DNA from: Trueperaceae bacterium
GTDB taxonomy: Bacteria; Deinococcota; Deinococci; Deinococcales; Trueperaceae
Reading direction: 5' to 3'
DNA: 52,305 bases
Assembly: GCA_007130855.1 (NCBI GenBank)
Contig: SLRS01000020.1
Span: 1-52,305, forward strand
Both the position numbers and the translations under genes were made by a program. The notes beneath the pieces are model-generated. The model did no database searches, was not told the DNA's origin, and saw only the letters and a list, made by a program, of their open reading frames with translations. Below are positions 17,196-24,907 of this stretch, one piece after another. Every line of letters begins with the position of its first letter. Positions within the stretch are counted from its first letter, which is position 1.

Positions 17196-17648
17196 ATGGC
17201 CGACCTGAAGCACGTCACCTACTGTGGGCTCCACTGCCAGCTCTGTGCCCACCTCGCCCGGATCCCGCAGCAGGCTGCGGCGCTGCAGGGGACGCTCCGC
17301 GGTGAGGGCTGGACGTCGTTCGGAGCGCGCGTGCTGCCGGGGTTCGAGGTGTTCTGGGCGGCCCTCGAGACGCTCGCCCGGCTCGCCGACACCTGCGCCG
17401 GATGCCGCGGCGGCTGTGGCGACCCGGACTGCGCCATCCGGGTGTGCGCGCGTGCGCAGGGGGTCGTCGTGTGCTCCGCCTGCGCCCGCTTCCCTTGCTC
17501 GCGCATCGAGCACCTGGCGGCGCACTACCCGAACCTGGTCGCCGACGGCTATCGGCAGCGAAGCGTCGGCATCGAGGCCTGGTCGAAGGAGCAGGAGCGC
17601 CGTCGTCGGGCGGGCTTCTGCTACGCCGACATCCGCCATCCGTCGTGA
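17196..17648 (+). CDS. DUF3795 cysteine-rich protein
   Basis: A 150-aa protein with the DUF3795 pattern: N-terminal YCGLHCQLC, then CAGCRGGCGDPDC and CSACARFPC. The Cys clusters suggest zinc or iron-sulfur binding. Function unknown. GGGAGGGA (17182-17189) supports the ATG at 17196. The stop overlaps the GTG of the flavin oxidoreductase gene (GTGA at 17645-17648), so the two are translationally coupled and could work together, for example as an electron-transfer pair; that pairing is inference. Confidence 0.85.
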   Translation: MADLKHVTYCGLHCQLCAHLARIPQQAAALQGTLRGEGWTSFGARVLPGFEVFWAALETLARLADTCAGCRGGCGDPDCAIRVCARAQGVVVCSACARFPCSRIEHLAAHYPNLVADGYRQRSVGIEAWSKEQERRRRAGFCYADIRHPS

Positions 17649-18925
17649 GGCGCGAGGCGTCGGAGCCGGCGCTCGCGGCGCCGTTGGCGCTGCCCTGCGG
17701 CGTCGTGTTGGCCAACCGCATCGCGAAGGCGCCCATGACCGAGGGTCTCGCCGACGCCGGCGACGACGCGACCCCCGCGCTCGTGCGCCTCTATCGACGC
17801 TGGGCCGAGGGCGCCGCGGGCTTGCTCGTCAGCGGCAACGTGATGGTCGACCGCCGCTTCCTGGAGCGCTCCGGGAACGTGGTCGTCGACCAGCACAGTG
17901 ACGAGACCGCACTGCGTGCCTGGGCGACGGCGCGGCCCGGCGGCGCGCCGCTGTGGCTGCAACTCAACCACCCGGGCCGGCAGTGCAACCGCTTCCACAC
18001 GCACGAGCCGGTCGCGCCATCGCCGGTGCCGCTGGCGCTCGGCGGCCTGTTCGCGCGCCCGCGCGCGCTCGCGGCGGCCGAGATCGAGGCGCTCGTCGAA
18101 GCCTTCGGGGCGGCTGCCGCGCGCGTGCGTCGCCTCGGGTTCGGTGGCGTGCAGGTGCACGCCGCACACGGGTACCTGATCAGCCAGTTCCTCTCGCCTC
18201 GCACGAACCTGCGCAGCGACGCCTGGGGCGGTTCGCTGGCCAACCGGGCGAGGTTCCTGCTCGCGGTGGTGCGCGCCGTCCGGGAGGCCGTCGGTCCGGC
18301 CTTCCCGGTATCGGTGAAGCTGAACGCTGCGGACTTCCTGCGCGGGGGCTTCGAGCATCACGAGGCGGTCGAGGTCGCACGTTGGCTCGCGGCGGCGGGC
18401 GTCGACCTGGTCGAGGTGAGCGGCGGCACCTACGAGCGGGTCGCGTTCGTCGACGCACACCAGCCTGCCTCGACGACCCGCGCGCGGGAGGCCTACTTCC
18501 TCGCGTACGCCCGGGCCATCCGCGAGGCGCTCGGCCGTACCCCGCTGATGCTCTCGGGCGGCTTCCGGACGCCGGCTGCGATGGACGCGGCGCTCGCCGA
18601 GGGCGAGGTGGACGTGCTCGGGGTAGGGCGCCCCTTCTGCCTCGAGCCGGGCCTCGCGCGGCGACTCGTGGCCGGCCACCGGGCGCCGCTGCCGAGCCCC
18701 GAGCGTGGCATCCGTGTCGGCCCCGGGCCGCTGGGGCCAGGGAGCCGCTCGCGCTTCGTCCGCTCGCTGAACGCGCAGGGGGCGACGGCCTGGTTCTACG
18801 AGCAGATCTACCGTCTCGCGCGCGGCGAAGAGCCGGAGGAGCGGCCGGGCTGGGCCGCGGCGGTGGCCGCTCGGCACCTGTGGCAAGACGCCCGCCGCGC
18901 CCGGCAGCGGCGCTGGCGCGCCTGA
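17645..18925 (+). CDS. NADH:flavin oxidoreductase, Old Yellow Enzyme family
   Basis: A 426-aa FMN-dependent TIM-barrel ene-reductase. Motifs: NRIAKAPMTEGLAD near the N-terminus, LWLQLNHPGRQ, the substrate-binding pair in VQVHAAHGYLISQFLSPRTNLRSDAWGG written in family order (about residues 168-195), and the phosphate-binding end LSGGFRTPAAM and VLGVGRPF. The C-terminus is long but there is no 4Fe-4S or second flavin domain as in 2,4-dienoyl-CoA reductase. The GTG start overlaps the stop of the DUF3795 gene. Confidence 0.88.
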   Translation: MRREASEPALAAPLALPCGVVLANRIAKAPMTEGLADAGDDATPALVRLYRRWAEGAAGLLVSGNVMVDRRFLERSGNVVVDQHSDETALRAWATARPGGAPLWLQLNHPGRQCNRFHTHEPVAPSPVPLALGGLFARPRALAAAEIEALVEAFGAAAARVRRLGFGGVQVHAAHGYLISQFLSPRTNLRSDAWGGSLANRARFLLAVVRAVREAVGPAFPVSVKLNAADFLRGGFEHHEAVEVARWLAAAGVDLVEVSGGTYERVAFVDAHQPASTTRAREAYFLAYARAIREALGRTPLMLSGGFRTPAAMDAALAEGEVDVLGVGRPFCLEPGLARRLVAGHRAPLPSPERGIRVGPGPLGPGSRSRFVRSLNAQGATAWFYEQIYRLARGEEPEERPGWAAAVAARHLWQDARRARQRRWRA

Positions 18926-19003
18926 GCCGCGAGCGCACGCGGGAGCGCCCGAGGCGGGTCCGTGTACGCTGCCGGCACGGCGACGCTTCGCCGAGGAGGC
19001 TCC

Positions 19004-19795
19004 GTGGCCGAGTTCGAGCTCCACCGCTATCCGCGGTCGCGACGCGCGACCTTCGACGTGGGCAGGATCGGGCGCGCGAAGCACCACATCGTGGCACTCG
19101 TGGAAGTCGACGTGACCGAGGCCCGGGCCAGGGTACGCGCAGCGATCCGGGGCGGCAGGAAGCTCGGCTTCAACGCCTGGCTGCTGAAGGTGATCGCCGA
19201 CACGATCGCGCAAGACGCGCAGGTACAGGCGATCAACCAGCGGCGCCGGCAGCAGGTCGTGTTCCGCGACGTCGATATCGCCGTGCCGATCGAGCGCGTC
19301 GTCGATGGCGTCAAGGTGCCGCTGGCCACGGTGGTCCGCGGGGCCGATGGCAAGACGGTCGAAGCCATCGACGCCGAGCTCCGCGAGGCCCGCCGGCAGC
19401 CGCTCGCGGGCGCGGACGCTTACGTGCTGGAGCGGCGCAACAAGGGTTGGCAGGCCGCTGCGTTCGTACGCTTGCCCCAGTGGCTGCGGCTGCTCGTCTG
19501 GCGCGCCCTGCTGGGCAGTCCGTTCCTCCGCAAGCAGACGATGGGGACGGTCATGGTCACCAACACGGGCCTGAGCGGCAGCGTGTCGGGCTGGCTCGTG
19601 CCCAAGAGCATCCACAACCTGTGCTTCGGCATCGGCTCGATGACGAAGCGACCATGGGTGGTCGCTGGCGAGGTCGCGGTGCGCGACATCTTGAAGCTGA
19701 CGATCCTGTTCGACCATGATGCCGTCGACGGCGCTCCCGCCGCCAGGTTCACCGCGAGCTTGGTACGCAACCTCGAACGCCCGCTGGGGCCGTGA
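19004..19795 (+). CDS. Free-standing 2-oxo acid dehydrogenase acyltransferase (E2) catalytic domain
   Basis: A 263-aa protein consisting only of the chloramphenicol-acetyltransferase-like E2 core. The active-site signature HDAVDG (HxxxDG) is present in FDHDAVDGAPAARF near the C-terminus, with VDIAVPIERVVDGVKVPL and GTVMVTNTGLSGSVSGW as family blocks. No lipoyl domain and no E1/E3-binding domain are present, so it cannot act as a standard dehydrogenase E2 and probably acylates another substrate. GAGGAGG (18993-18999) lies 4 bases before the GTG at 19004; TACGCT (18965-18970) is a possible -10. It converges on the TetR gene. Confidence 0.82.
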   Translation: MAEFELHRYPRSRRATFDVGRIGRAKHHIVALVEVDVTEARARVRAAIRGGRKLGFNAWLLKVIADTIAQDAQVQAINQRRRQQVVFRDVDIAVPIERVVDGVKVPLATVVRGADGKTVEAIDAELREARRQPLAGADAYVLERRNKGWQAAAFVRLPQWLRLLVWRALLGSPFLRKQTMGTVMVTNTGLSGSVSGWLVPKSIHNLCFGIGSMTKRPWVVAGEVAVRDILKLTILFDHDAVDGAPAARFTASLVRNLERPLGP

Positions 19796-19820
19796 GACGT
19801 AACGCCATCCGACGCTCGGG

Positions 19821-20510
19821 TCAGACGGGGGAGGTGGTCGGCCGTGAGGTCGACGAGGACGTGTCGGCGAGGCCACCGCGGAGCAACGCGACGAGTTCAC
19901 GCAGGACCTCGTGCAGGTCCTCGTCGCGGATCGGCGAGCCCGAGCCCGCCTGCACCGCGGCCTTGAACGAGAAGCCGAAGCGTTCGCTGAGGTAGTCGCG
20001 CAACGACGCGCTCAGCTGGTACAGCGCGAAGGCCACGTAGCCGACGTCGATGTCGCCACGCAGGTCGCCGCTGCGGATGCCGGAGCGCACCAAGCCGTCC
20101 AGGTACTCGAGCGACGCGGCCTTCAGGCGTGCCGAGATCGAGAGGGTCTCGGCCCCCGGCTCGTAGGTGACGTTGTAGAGGATGCTGGCCAGGCGTGGCT
20201 CGGTGAAGTCGAAGCGCGCCCCGTGGAAGACGGTCGACGTGAAGCGCTCGAAGAAGCCGCTCGCCTCGTCGCCGACCGAGGCGTCGATGAAGGCGAACTT
20301 CTCCGCTGCCGCCGAGGCGACCAGATACGCGTAAAGCTCCTGCTTGCCCTCGAAGTACTGGTAGACGCTCCCCTTGGCGATCCCCAACGTCGCCACGATC
20401 CGGCTCACCGACGCGCTGCGATAGTCGTGGAGCGCGAACTCGTCGAGCGCCGCGGCCATGAAGCGTTCGCGTTTCTCGCTCGGCAGGTTGAAGAACGTCT
20501 CCTTGGGCAT
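19821..20510 (-). CDS. TetR family transcriptional regulator of the adjacent membrane-protein operon
   Basis: A 229-aa regulator with an N-terminal helix-turn-helix (about residues 29-52, SVSRIVATLGIAKGSVYQYF) and a helical effector domain ending in a Ser/Thr-rich tail. It is divergent from the two small membrane-protein genes at 20727 and 21146. Operators of one architecture (TGACY-N4-RGTCA) overlap the -10 regions of both its own promoter (20527-20540) and the divergent promoter (20657-20670). This supports auto-repression and control of the operon. Effector unknown. Confidence 0.88.
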   Translation of the reverse strand: MPKETFFNLPSEKRERFMAAALDEFALHDYRSASVSRIVATLGIAKGSVYQYFEGKQELYAYLVASAAAEKFAFIDASVGDEASGFFERFTSTVFHGARFDFTEPRLASILYNVTYEPGAETLSISARLKAASLEYLDGLVRSGIRSGDLRGDIDVGYVAFALYQLSASLRDYLSERFGFSFKAAVQAGSGSPIRDEDLHEVLRELVALLRGGLADTSSSTSRPTTSPV

Positions 20511-20526
20511 GCGACCTCGGCACTTG

Positions 20527-20566
20527 TGACTGCCTAGTCATATCTCACCCCACAGGGCGCCGTCAA
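20527..20566 (-). promoter_or_regulatory. Promoter of the TetR gene with overlapping operator
   Basis: On the minus strand, -35 TTGACG (20561-20566) and -10 TATGAC (20537-20542) are 18 bp apart. The inverted repeat TGACT-GCCT-AGTCA (20527-20540) overlaps the -10, as expected for auto-repression. Confidence 0.65.
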
Positions 20567-20628
20567 CCGTCGGCGGATACCTGGGTGCTACCATGAGCGT
20601 CAGCGCGCAGCGACCCGGCGATCGTCCA

Positions 20629-20657
20629 TTGACAACGGCTACGGGGGTGACTAATAT
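20629..20657 (+). promoter_or_regulatory. Near-consensus promoter of the two-membrane-protein operon
   Basis: TTGACA (20629-20634) is followed by a 17-bp spacer and TAATAT (20652-20657), close to the housekeeping consensus. The predicted start lies near 20664, inside the operator. Confidence 0.75.
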
Positions 20658-20670
20658 GACCAAAGGGTCA
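20657..20670. promoter_or_regulatory. TetR operator TGACC-AAAG-GGTCA
   Basis: Perfect 5-bp arms with a 4-bp spacer cover the last base of the -10 and the predicted transcription start. The site matches the arrangement at the TetR gene's own promoter. A looser TGAC-N6-GTCA repeat (20673-20686) follows directly. Confidence 0.65.
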
Positions 20671-20726
20671 CATGACTCGGTGGTCACGAAGACGACGAGT
20701 GACGCCGAGCCGCCCTTGGAGGCATC

Positions 20727-21131
20727 ATGGAACTCACGCTGACGAAGGGTTTTGCGCTGGTCCTGGCGGCCGCCGTGTTGGCGACGAGCGTCATGATCTT
20801 CGCCATGGGCGGGCGCTTCCAGTTGGTCGAGGCGAAGGCCTACGCCGGCGACCGACGCCCCTGGTGGTTCTCGCTGGGCCTCGTGGCGTTCGCGGCCCTG
20901 TACGTGGCCGCGCTCATCGGCTTCGTCACCGCGCCGGACCGGACCTGGGCCGGCTGGGTGCTGATGGTGGTGATCCCGGTCGGGGCCGCGCTCAAGGCCG
21001 GCCTGGTGATCTTGAACCCGAAGGGGCGGGCGACGGTCAGCGCCATCGAAGGCGACCGGGCGTGGCGTCGGATCGCCCTGGCGCGGGCGGTGCTGGTTCC
21101 CGTGTTCCTGGTGCTGGCGTACTTCGCGTAG
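20727..21131 (+). CDS. Small integral membrane protein, unknown family
   Basis: A 134-aa protein with about four hydrophobic segments (residues 8-27, 47-66, 75-94 and 113-133) and a conserved-looking loop GGRFQLVEAKAYAGDRRPWW. GGAGG (20717-20721) precedes the ATG. I do not recognise the family. It is first gene of a TetR-controlled operon; the second gene starts 14 bases after its stop and encodes a membrane protein of the same size. The two may form one complex; role unknown, but tight TetR control suggests a response to a small hydrophobic compound. Confidence 0.8.
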   Translation: MELTLTKGFALVLAAAVLATSVMIFAMGGRFQLVEAKAYAGDRRPWWFSLGLVAFAALYVAALIGFVTAPDRTWAGWVLMVVIPVGAALKAGLVILNPKGRATVSAIEGDRAWRRIALARAVLVPVFLVLAYFA

Positions 21132-21145
21132 GCGGGAGGAAGTCG

Positions 21146-21547
21146 ATGAACTACTTCAAGGTGCTCGGTCTGGTGTTCGGGCTCGCCGCGGCGTTGAAGC
21201 CGATCTACATGCATCTCCTGCCGTGGGACGAGCACGCCTTCATCGCCAAGGCGTATGCCCGGTCTCGGCCCGCCTGGATCGTGCCCGTCGCGCTCTTCGG
21301 CCTGGGACTCGTGGCCCTGACGTGGTACATGCACTTCACCGCAGGGATCGCGTACTCGTTGATCCTCACCGTGGTCTTCTCCTTGACGGCGCTGAAGGGC
21401 ATCATGCTGCTCTTCGACTACGAGCGCTTCCACGCCTTGGTCGCCGGCATGCTCGCCAAGGACCGAGGACGCAGCGTCGTCCTGGTGGATATCGGCGCCG
21501 GCGTCGTCGGCATCGCGATCGTGCTCTTGGCCCTGCTCGTGTATTGA
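21146..21547 (+). CDS. Small integral membrane protein, unknown family
   Basis: A 133-aa protein with about four hydrophobic segments. The N-terminus MNYFKVLGLVFGLAAALKP is followed by a hydrophilic loop with Trp, His and Tyr residues (HLLPWDEHAFIAKAYARSRPAW), a second helix with TWYMHFT, and a basic loop before the last helix. GGGAGGA (21134-21140) is a strong ribosome site. It is co-transcribed with the gene before it. Similar length and topology suggest a heteromeric pair, but the sequences are not obviously homologous to each other. Confidence 0.8.
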   Translation: MNYFKVLGLVFGLAAALKPIYMHLLPWDEHAFIAKAYARSRPAWIVPVALFGLGLVALTWYMHFTAGIAYSLILTVVFSLTALKGIMLLFDYERFHALVAGMLAKDRGRSVVLVDIGAGVVGIAIVLLALLVY

Positions 21548-21552
21548 TACGA

Positions 21553-21577
21553 CGGCGCCCGCGTGCGAGCGGCGCCG
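21553..21577 (+). terminator. Stem-loop after the two-membrane-protein operon
   Basis: CGGCGCC (21553-21559) pairs with GGCGCCG (21571-21577) around an 11-base loop, 5 bases after the last stop. No T-run follows. Confidence 0.4.
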
Positions 21578-21664
21578 CCGGGCGAGATCGTCTTGCGCTG
21601 CGACCTCGCCGGGTAGGCTTCGGAGCGCTGGCGGATGCCGCGGCCAGCGCTCTTGGAGGACACG

Positions 21665-22300
21665 ATGCCCATCGACGCGAGCCAGTGGCGCTGGATCAAC
21701 CCCCCGCGGGCCAGCAGCGTGAGCGACGAGGCCGTCGAGATCGTCACCGAGCCCCGGACCGATCTCTGGCAGCGCACCTATTACGGGTTCAGGCACGACG
21801 ATGCGCCGGCGCTGCTGCTGCAGCGCTCGGGCGACTTCACCTTCAGCGTCAAGGCCGACTTCGCCTATCGCGGGGCGTTCGATCAGTGCGGCGTCGTCGT
21901 CTACGAGGACAGTGAGCACTGGTGCAAGGCCTGCGTCGAGTACGAAGACGGGGCCTTCTCGCGCCTCGGCAGCGTCGTCACCAACCATGGCTACTCCGAT
22001 TGGGCGACGAGCGACATCGCGACGCCCACGGTCATGTGGTACCGGCTCAGCCGCCGCGGCCCCGACTTCCTCGTCGAGTCGTCCAGCGACGGCCGGAGCT
22101 ACCAGCAGATGCGCATCTTCCACCTGCACGTGCTCGGTGAGACCACGCCCGAGATGGGTGCGGCGCCGCCGCCGCTGCCGACGACGCGTTCGGTCGCATT
22201 CGGGCTCTTCGCCTGCAGCCCCGCCGATGCCTCGTTCACGGCGCGCTTCACGGAGCTGCGCCTGGACGCCTGCTCGTGGCTGCCGCACCCGAGCGGCTGA
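21665..22300 (+). CDS. DUF1349 domain protein (concanavalin-like lectin/glucanase fold)
   Basis: A 211-aa single-domain protein. Family features include the early WRWINPP, DLWQRTYYGFRHDDAPAL, then YRGAFDQCGVVVYEDSEHWCKACVEYEDG and, near the end, FGLFACSP. Members often sit near carbohydrate genes, but activity is unproven. No signal peptide, so cytoplasmic. GGAGG (21655-21659) lies 5 bases before the ATG; TAGGCT (21614-21619) is a possible -10. Confidence 0.85.
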   Translation: MPIDASQWRWINPPRASSVSDEAVEIVTEPRTDLWQRTYYGFRHDDAPALLLQRSGDFTFSVKADFAYRGAFDQCGVVVYEDSEHWCKACVEYEDGAFSRLGSVVTNHGYSDWATSDIATPTVMWYRLSRRGPDFLVESSSDGRSYQQMRIFHLHVLGETTPEMGAAPPPLPTTRSVAFGLFACSPADASFTARFTELRLDACSWLPHPSG

Positions 22301-22407
22301 GGGGGTCTCGCCGCGGCACCCAGGTGGCCGGCGCAGCGAGCAGCGTCGGCCAGGTCACGCGCGACACCGAGCGTCGGCAAGACACTGGGGCTCTCTGGAG
22401 GTGCCCC

Positions 22408-23733
22408 GTGAGCAAGCTACCCGCCGCCGTGACCGAGCTGCTCGGCTTCCCGCTGTTCGAAGCGATGATGGGGCGGCGGGCGCGCCGCTTCGGGCGAGGC
22501 ATGGCGATCCCCTCGGGCCCGCTGGCGTTCGCGTCCTCGGCGGAGCCCCAGCCGCTGTCCGAGCTCGAGCGCTCGCTGCTCGTCGCTGCCGCAACCGGTG
22601 TGACGGGGTGGAACTGGGGGGTGCCTTACGGGCCGGATCGCCCGGCGGAGCACGCCCACTACACCCAGCGCTTCACCGGACGGACCGGGCCCACCGCAGG
22701 CGGTTTCGGCACCCCGGTGCTGTTCTTCACCGACGACGAGGGCACCTACGTCACTGACACCCGCGACAGCGATCCCCCCGGCGACGACGCGACGGGCGGC
22801 GCTACCGGCGACGCAGTCGAGCGGATCGTGCAGGCTTGCCGCGCGCGCACGACCCGGCTGTCGGCCACGCGGCTCGACCTGCCGGCCGCGCCTCCGCACA
22901 TGCTCGAGCCGAACCTGTGGATGGCGAACGCACCGGGTTCGACGCTGTTCATGCCGATCGCCGACGCCAGCGAGCAGGTCTTGGCCCTGATGGCGATGGC
23001 GATCGGCAACGGCAACGTGCTGATGGACGACGCGGCCGGCCGGCCGGCCGGCGACCTCGAGCCCTTCATCGCCAGCGGCCTGCTCGACGACCGCAAACGC
23101 TTGCCGCTCTCGGTGCTGCAGCAGATGGCGTACGAGGCGAACTGCTCGGAACTGGCGTTCATGGGTCACAACATCGTGCTCGCCATGCAGGCCATGGGCC
23201 TCGGCGGACTCTACTTCAACGGCCTCAACCGCTGGAGCATCCTCGGCGCCTTCGCCGACGACGGCATCGAAGGGCTCGGCTTCCGCTTCGTGCGCGACGA
23301 GCGCTGGACCGTGCCCAACCCGGTCGGGCTCGACGGCGTCTACGAGGCGCTGTGTCCGCCCTACCATCACGACATGCGGGCGGCGGTGGAGGTCTTCGTC
23401 GCGCGCAAGTTCGGTCCGGGGGGTGCCTACGACCCGGCCAGGCCGGGTGCCTGGAAGGACACGCCCGGGATCAAGGCCAGCGTGACGCCCTACGACGAGG
23501 CGTTCGTCGCCTGCCTCGCGGAGGTCGCGCAGTACGTCCATGACACGCACGGCCGCTTCCCCGCCACGTTCAGCACCATCGTGCTCCCCGGCTTCGTGCA
23601 GGCCGTGCATCTCGACACCGACTTCTACGACGCCCACTTCGAGCCGGGCGCCTACCTGCCAGCGCACGCCGAGCATCAAGACCGATGGCATCGCGGCGCG
23701 GAGGGGCCGGACGGCTCGGCGGGTGACGGCTGA
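22408..23733 (+). CDS. Conserved-looking protein of unknown function
   Basis: A 441-aa soluble protein. The N-terminal segment has RRARRFGRGMAIPSGPLAF and LSELERSLLVAAATG, which recalls the start of nitroreductase-type flavoproteins. The long central part (LEPNLWMANAPGSTLFMPIAD, GLYFNGLNRWSILGAFADD) and the C-terminal ATFSTIVLPGFVQAVHLDTDFYD give no family I recognise. GGAGG (22397-22401) lies 6 bases before the GTG at 22408. It lies between a DUF1349 protein and an aldose epimerase, in the same direction, so a sugar-related role is possible but unsupported. Confidence 0.75.
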   Translation: MSKLPAAVTELLGFPLFEAMMGRRARRFGRGMAIPSGPLAFASSAEPQPLSELERSLLVAAATGVTGWNWGVPYGPDRPAEHAHYTQRFTGRTGPTAGGFGTPVLFFTDDEGTYVTDTRDSDPPGDDATGGATGDAVERIVQACRARTTRLSATRLDLPAAPPHMLEPNLWMANAPGSTLFMPIADASEQVLALMAMAIGNGNVLMDDAAGRPAGDLEPFIASGLLDDRKRLPLSVLQQMAYEANCSELAFMGHNIVLAMQAMGLGGLYFNGLNRWSILGAFADDGIEGLGFRFVRDERWTVPNPVGLDGVYEALCPPYHHDMRAAVEVFVARKFGPGGAYDPARPGAWKDTPGIKASVTPYDEAFVACLAEVAQYVHDTHGRFPATFSTIVLPGFVQAVHLDTDFYDAHFEPGAYLPAHAEHQDRWHRGAEGPDGSAGDG

Positions 23734-23760
23734 CGCGTCGCGCAGCCTGCCGTTGGGGTG

Positions 23761-23766
23761 TAGCCT
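23761..23766 (+). promoter_or_regulatory. -10 element for a probably leaderless galM transcript
   Basis: TAGCCT ends 6 bases before the ATG at 23773 and there is no Shine-Dalgarno sequence. Confidence 0.45.
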
Positions 23767-23772
23767 CGAGCC

Positions 23773-24858
23773 ATGGCGAAGATCGAGGTCCGGACCGCGC
23801 GGGAGGGTGCGACCGAAGACGGCTGCGCGGTGACGCGCGTCGACCTGGTAGGGGAGGACGGGAGCGGCGTGGCCCTGCTCGACCTCGGGGCCGCCGTGAT
23901 CGAGGTGCGGGTACCCGACCGGCGCGGGCAGCTGGCCAACGTCGTGCTCGGCCACCGCGCCCTCGCCGGCTACCTGGCGAACGCGCCCTACTTCGGTGTG
24001 ATCGTCGGACGCTGCGCGAACCGTATCGCCGGCGCCGAGTTCGAGTTCGGTGGCCGCCTGCATCGTCTGCTGGCCAACGAGGGAGGCAACCAGCTCCACG
24101 GCGGGCCGGGCGGCTTTCACGCGCGGCTGTGGACACTCGACGAGCAGGCGACCGTCGCCCGCGAGGATCGGGCAGCGGTCACGCTGCGGCTCGTGTCGGA
24201 CGATGGTGACCAGGGCTACCCAGGGCGGGTCGAGGTCGCCGCCACGTTCGCCTGGAACCAGCGCTCCGAGCTCGCCATCGCGCTCGAGGCGCGCTGCGAC
24301 GAGCCGACCGTCGTCAACCTCGCGCACCACGGCTACTGGAACCTGGCGGGGGAGGGCTCGGGCAGCGTCGACGATCAGCACCTGCGCGTGCAGGCCGAGG
24401 CGTTCTTGCCGGTGGACGAGGCGCTGCTGCCCACCGGCGAGCTGCGCCCCGTGGCCGGCACGCCGTTCGACCTGCGTGAGGCGCAGCGCCTCGGCGAGGT
24501 GGTGCGGGCCGACGACGACCAGGTGGCCCGCGCGCGGGGATTGGACCACTGCTTCGTCCTCGAGCGCGGCGCCGCCGGCGCCGGAGGGCTGGTCGAGGCG
24601 GCCGTGCTGCACGATCCGCAGAGCGGCCGGATGCTGCGGCTGACGACGACGGAGCCCGGTCTGCAGGTCTACGCGGGCGGGTACCTCGACGGCACGATCG
24701 TGGGTCGCTCGGGGCGTCGCTACCGCCAGGGCGACGGCCTGGCGCTCGAGCCGCAGCGCTTCCCGGACGCCGTGCACCATGGGCACTTCCCGTCGGTGGT
24801 GCTGCGGCCGGGCGAGGTGTACCGGCAGCGCTCGGTGTTCACGTTCTCGCTGGCATAG
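23773..24858 (+). CDS. galM: Aldose 1-epimerase (galactose mutarotase)
   Basis: Interconverts alpha and beta anomers of galactose, glucose or related sugars. The 361-aa protein has the GalM motifs: GVIVGRCANRIAGAEFEFGG (Asn and Arg at the active site), NQLHGGPGGFHARLW with one His, NLAHHGYWNLAG with the catalytic His, GLDHCFVL and the catalytic Glu in LALEPQRFPDAVHH. The start is set by a -10 box 6 bases upstream. The link to the GH42 beta-galactosidase locus 24 kb away is only functional. Confidence 0.92.
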   Translation: MAKIEVRTAREGATEDGCAVTRVDLVGEDGSGVALLDLGAAVIEVRVPDRRGQLANVVLGHRALAGYLANAPYFGVIVGRCANRIAGAEFEFGGRLHRLLANEGGNQLHGGPGGFHARLWTLDEQATVAREDRAAVTLRLVSDDGDQGYPGRVEVAATFAWNQRSELAIALEARCDEPTVVNLAHHGYWNLAGEGSGSVDDQHLRVQAEAFLPVDEALLPTGELRPVAGTPFDLREAQRLGEVVRADDDQVARARGLDHCFVLERGAAGAGGLVEAAVLHDPQSGRMLRLTTTEPGLQVYAGGYLDGTIVGRSGRRYRQGDGLALEPQRFPDAVHHGHFPSVVLRPGEVYRQRSVFTFSLA

Positions 24859-24864
24859 GGGCGC

Positions 24865-24879
24865 GGAGCGCTTCGCTCC
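24865..24879 (+). terminator. Stem-loop after galM
   Basis: GGAGCG and CGCTCC form a 6-bp stem with a 3-base loop, 6 bases after the galM stop. No T-run follows. Confidence 0.35.
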
Positions 24880-24907
24880 CGGCTCGGGTCGCCGGGCATA
24901 CTGGATG

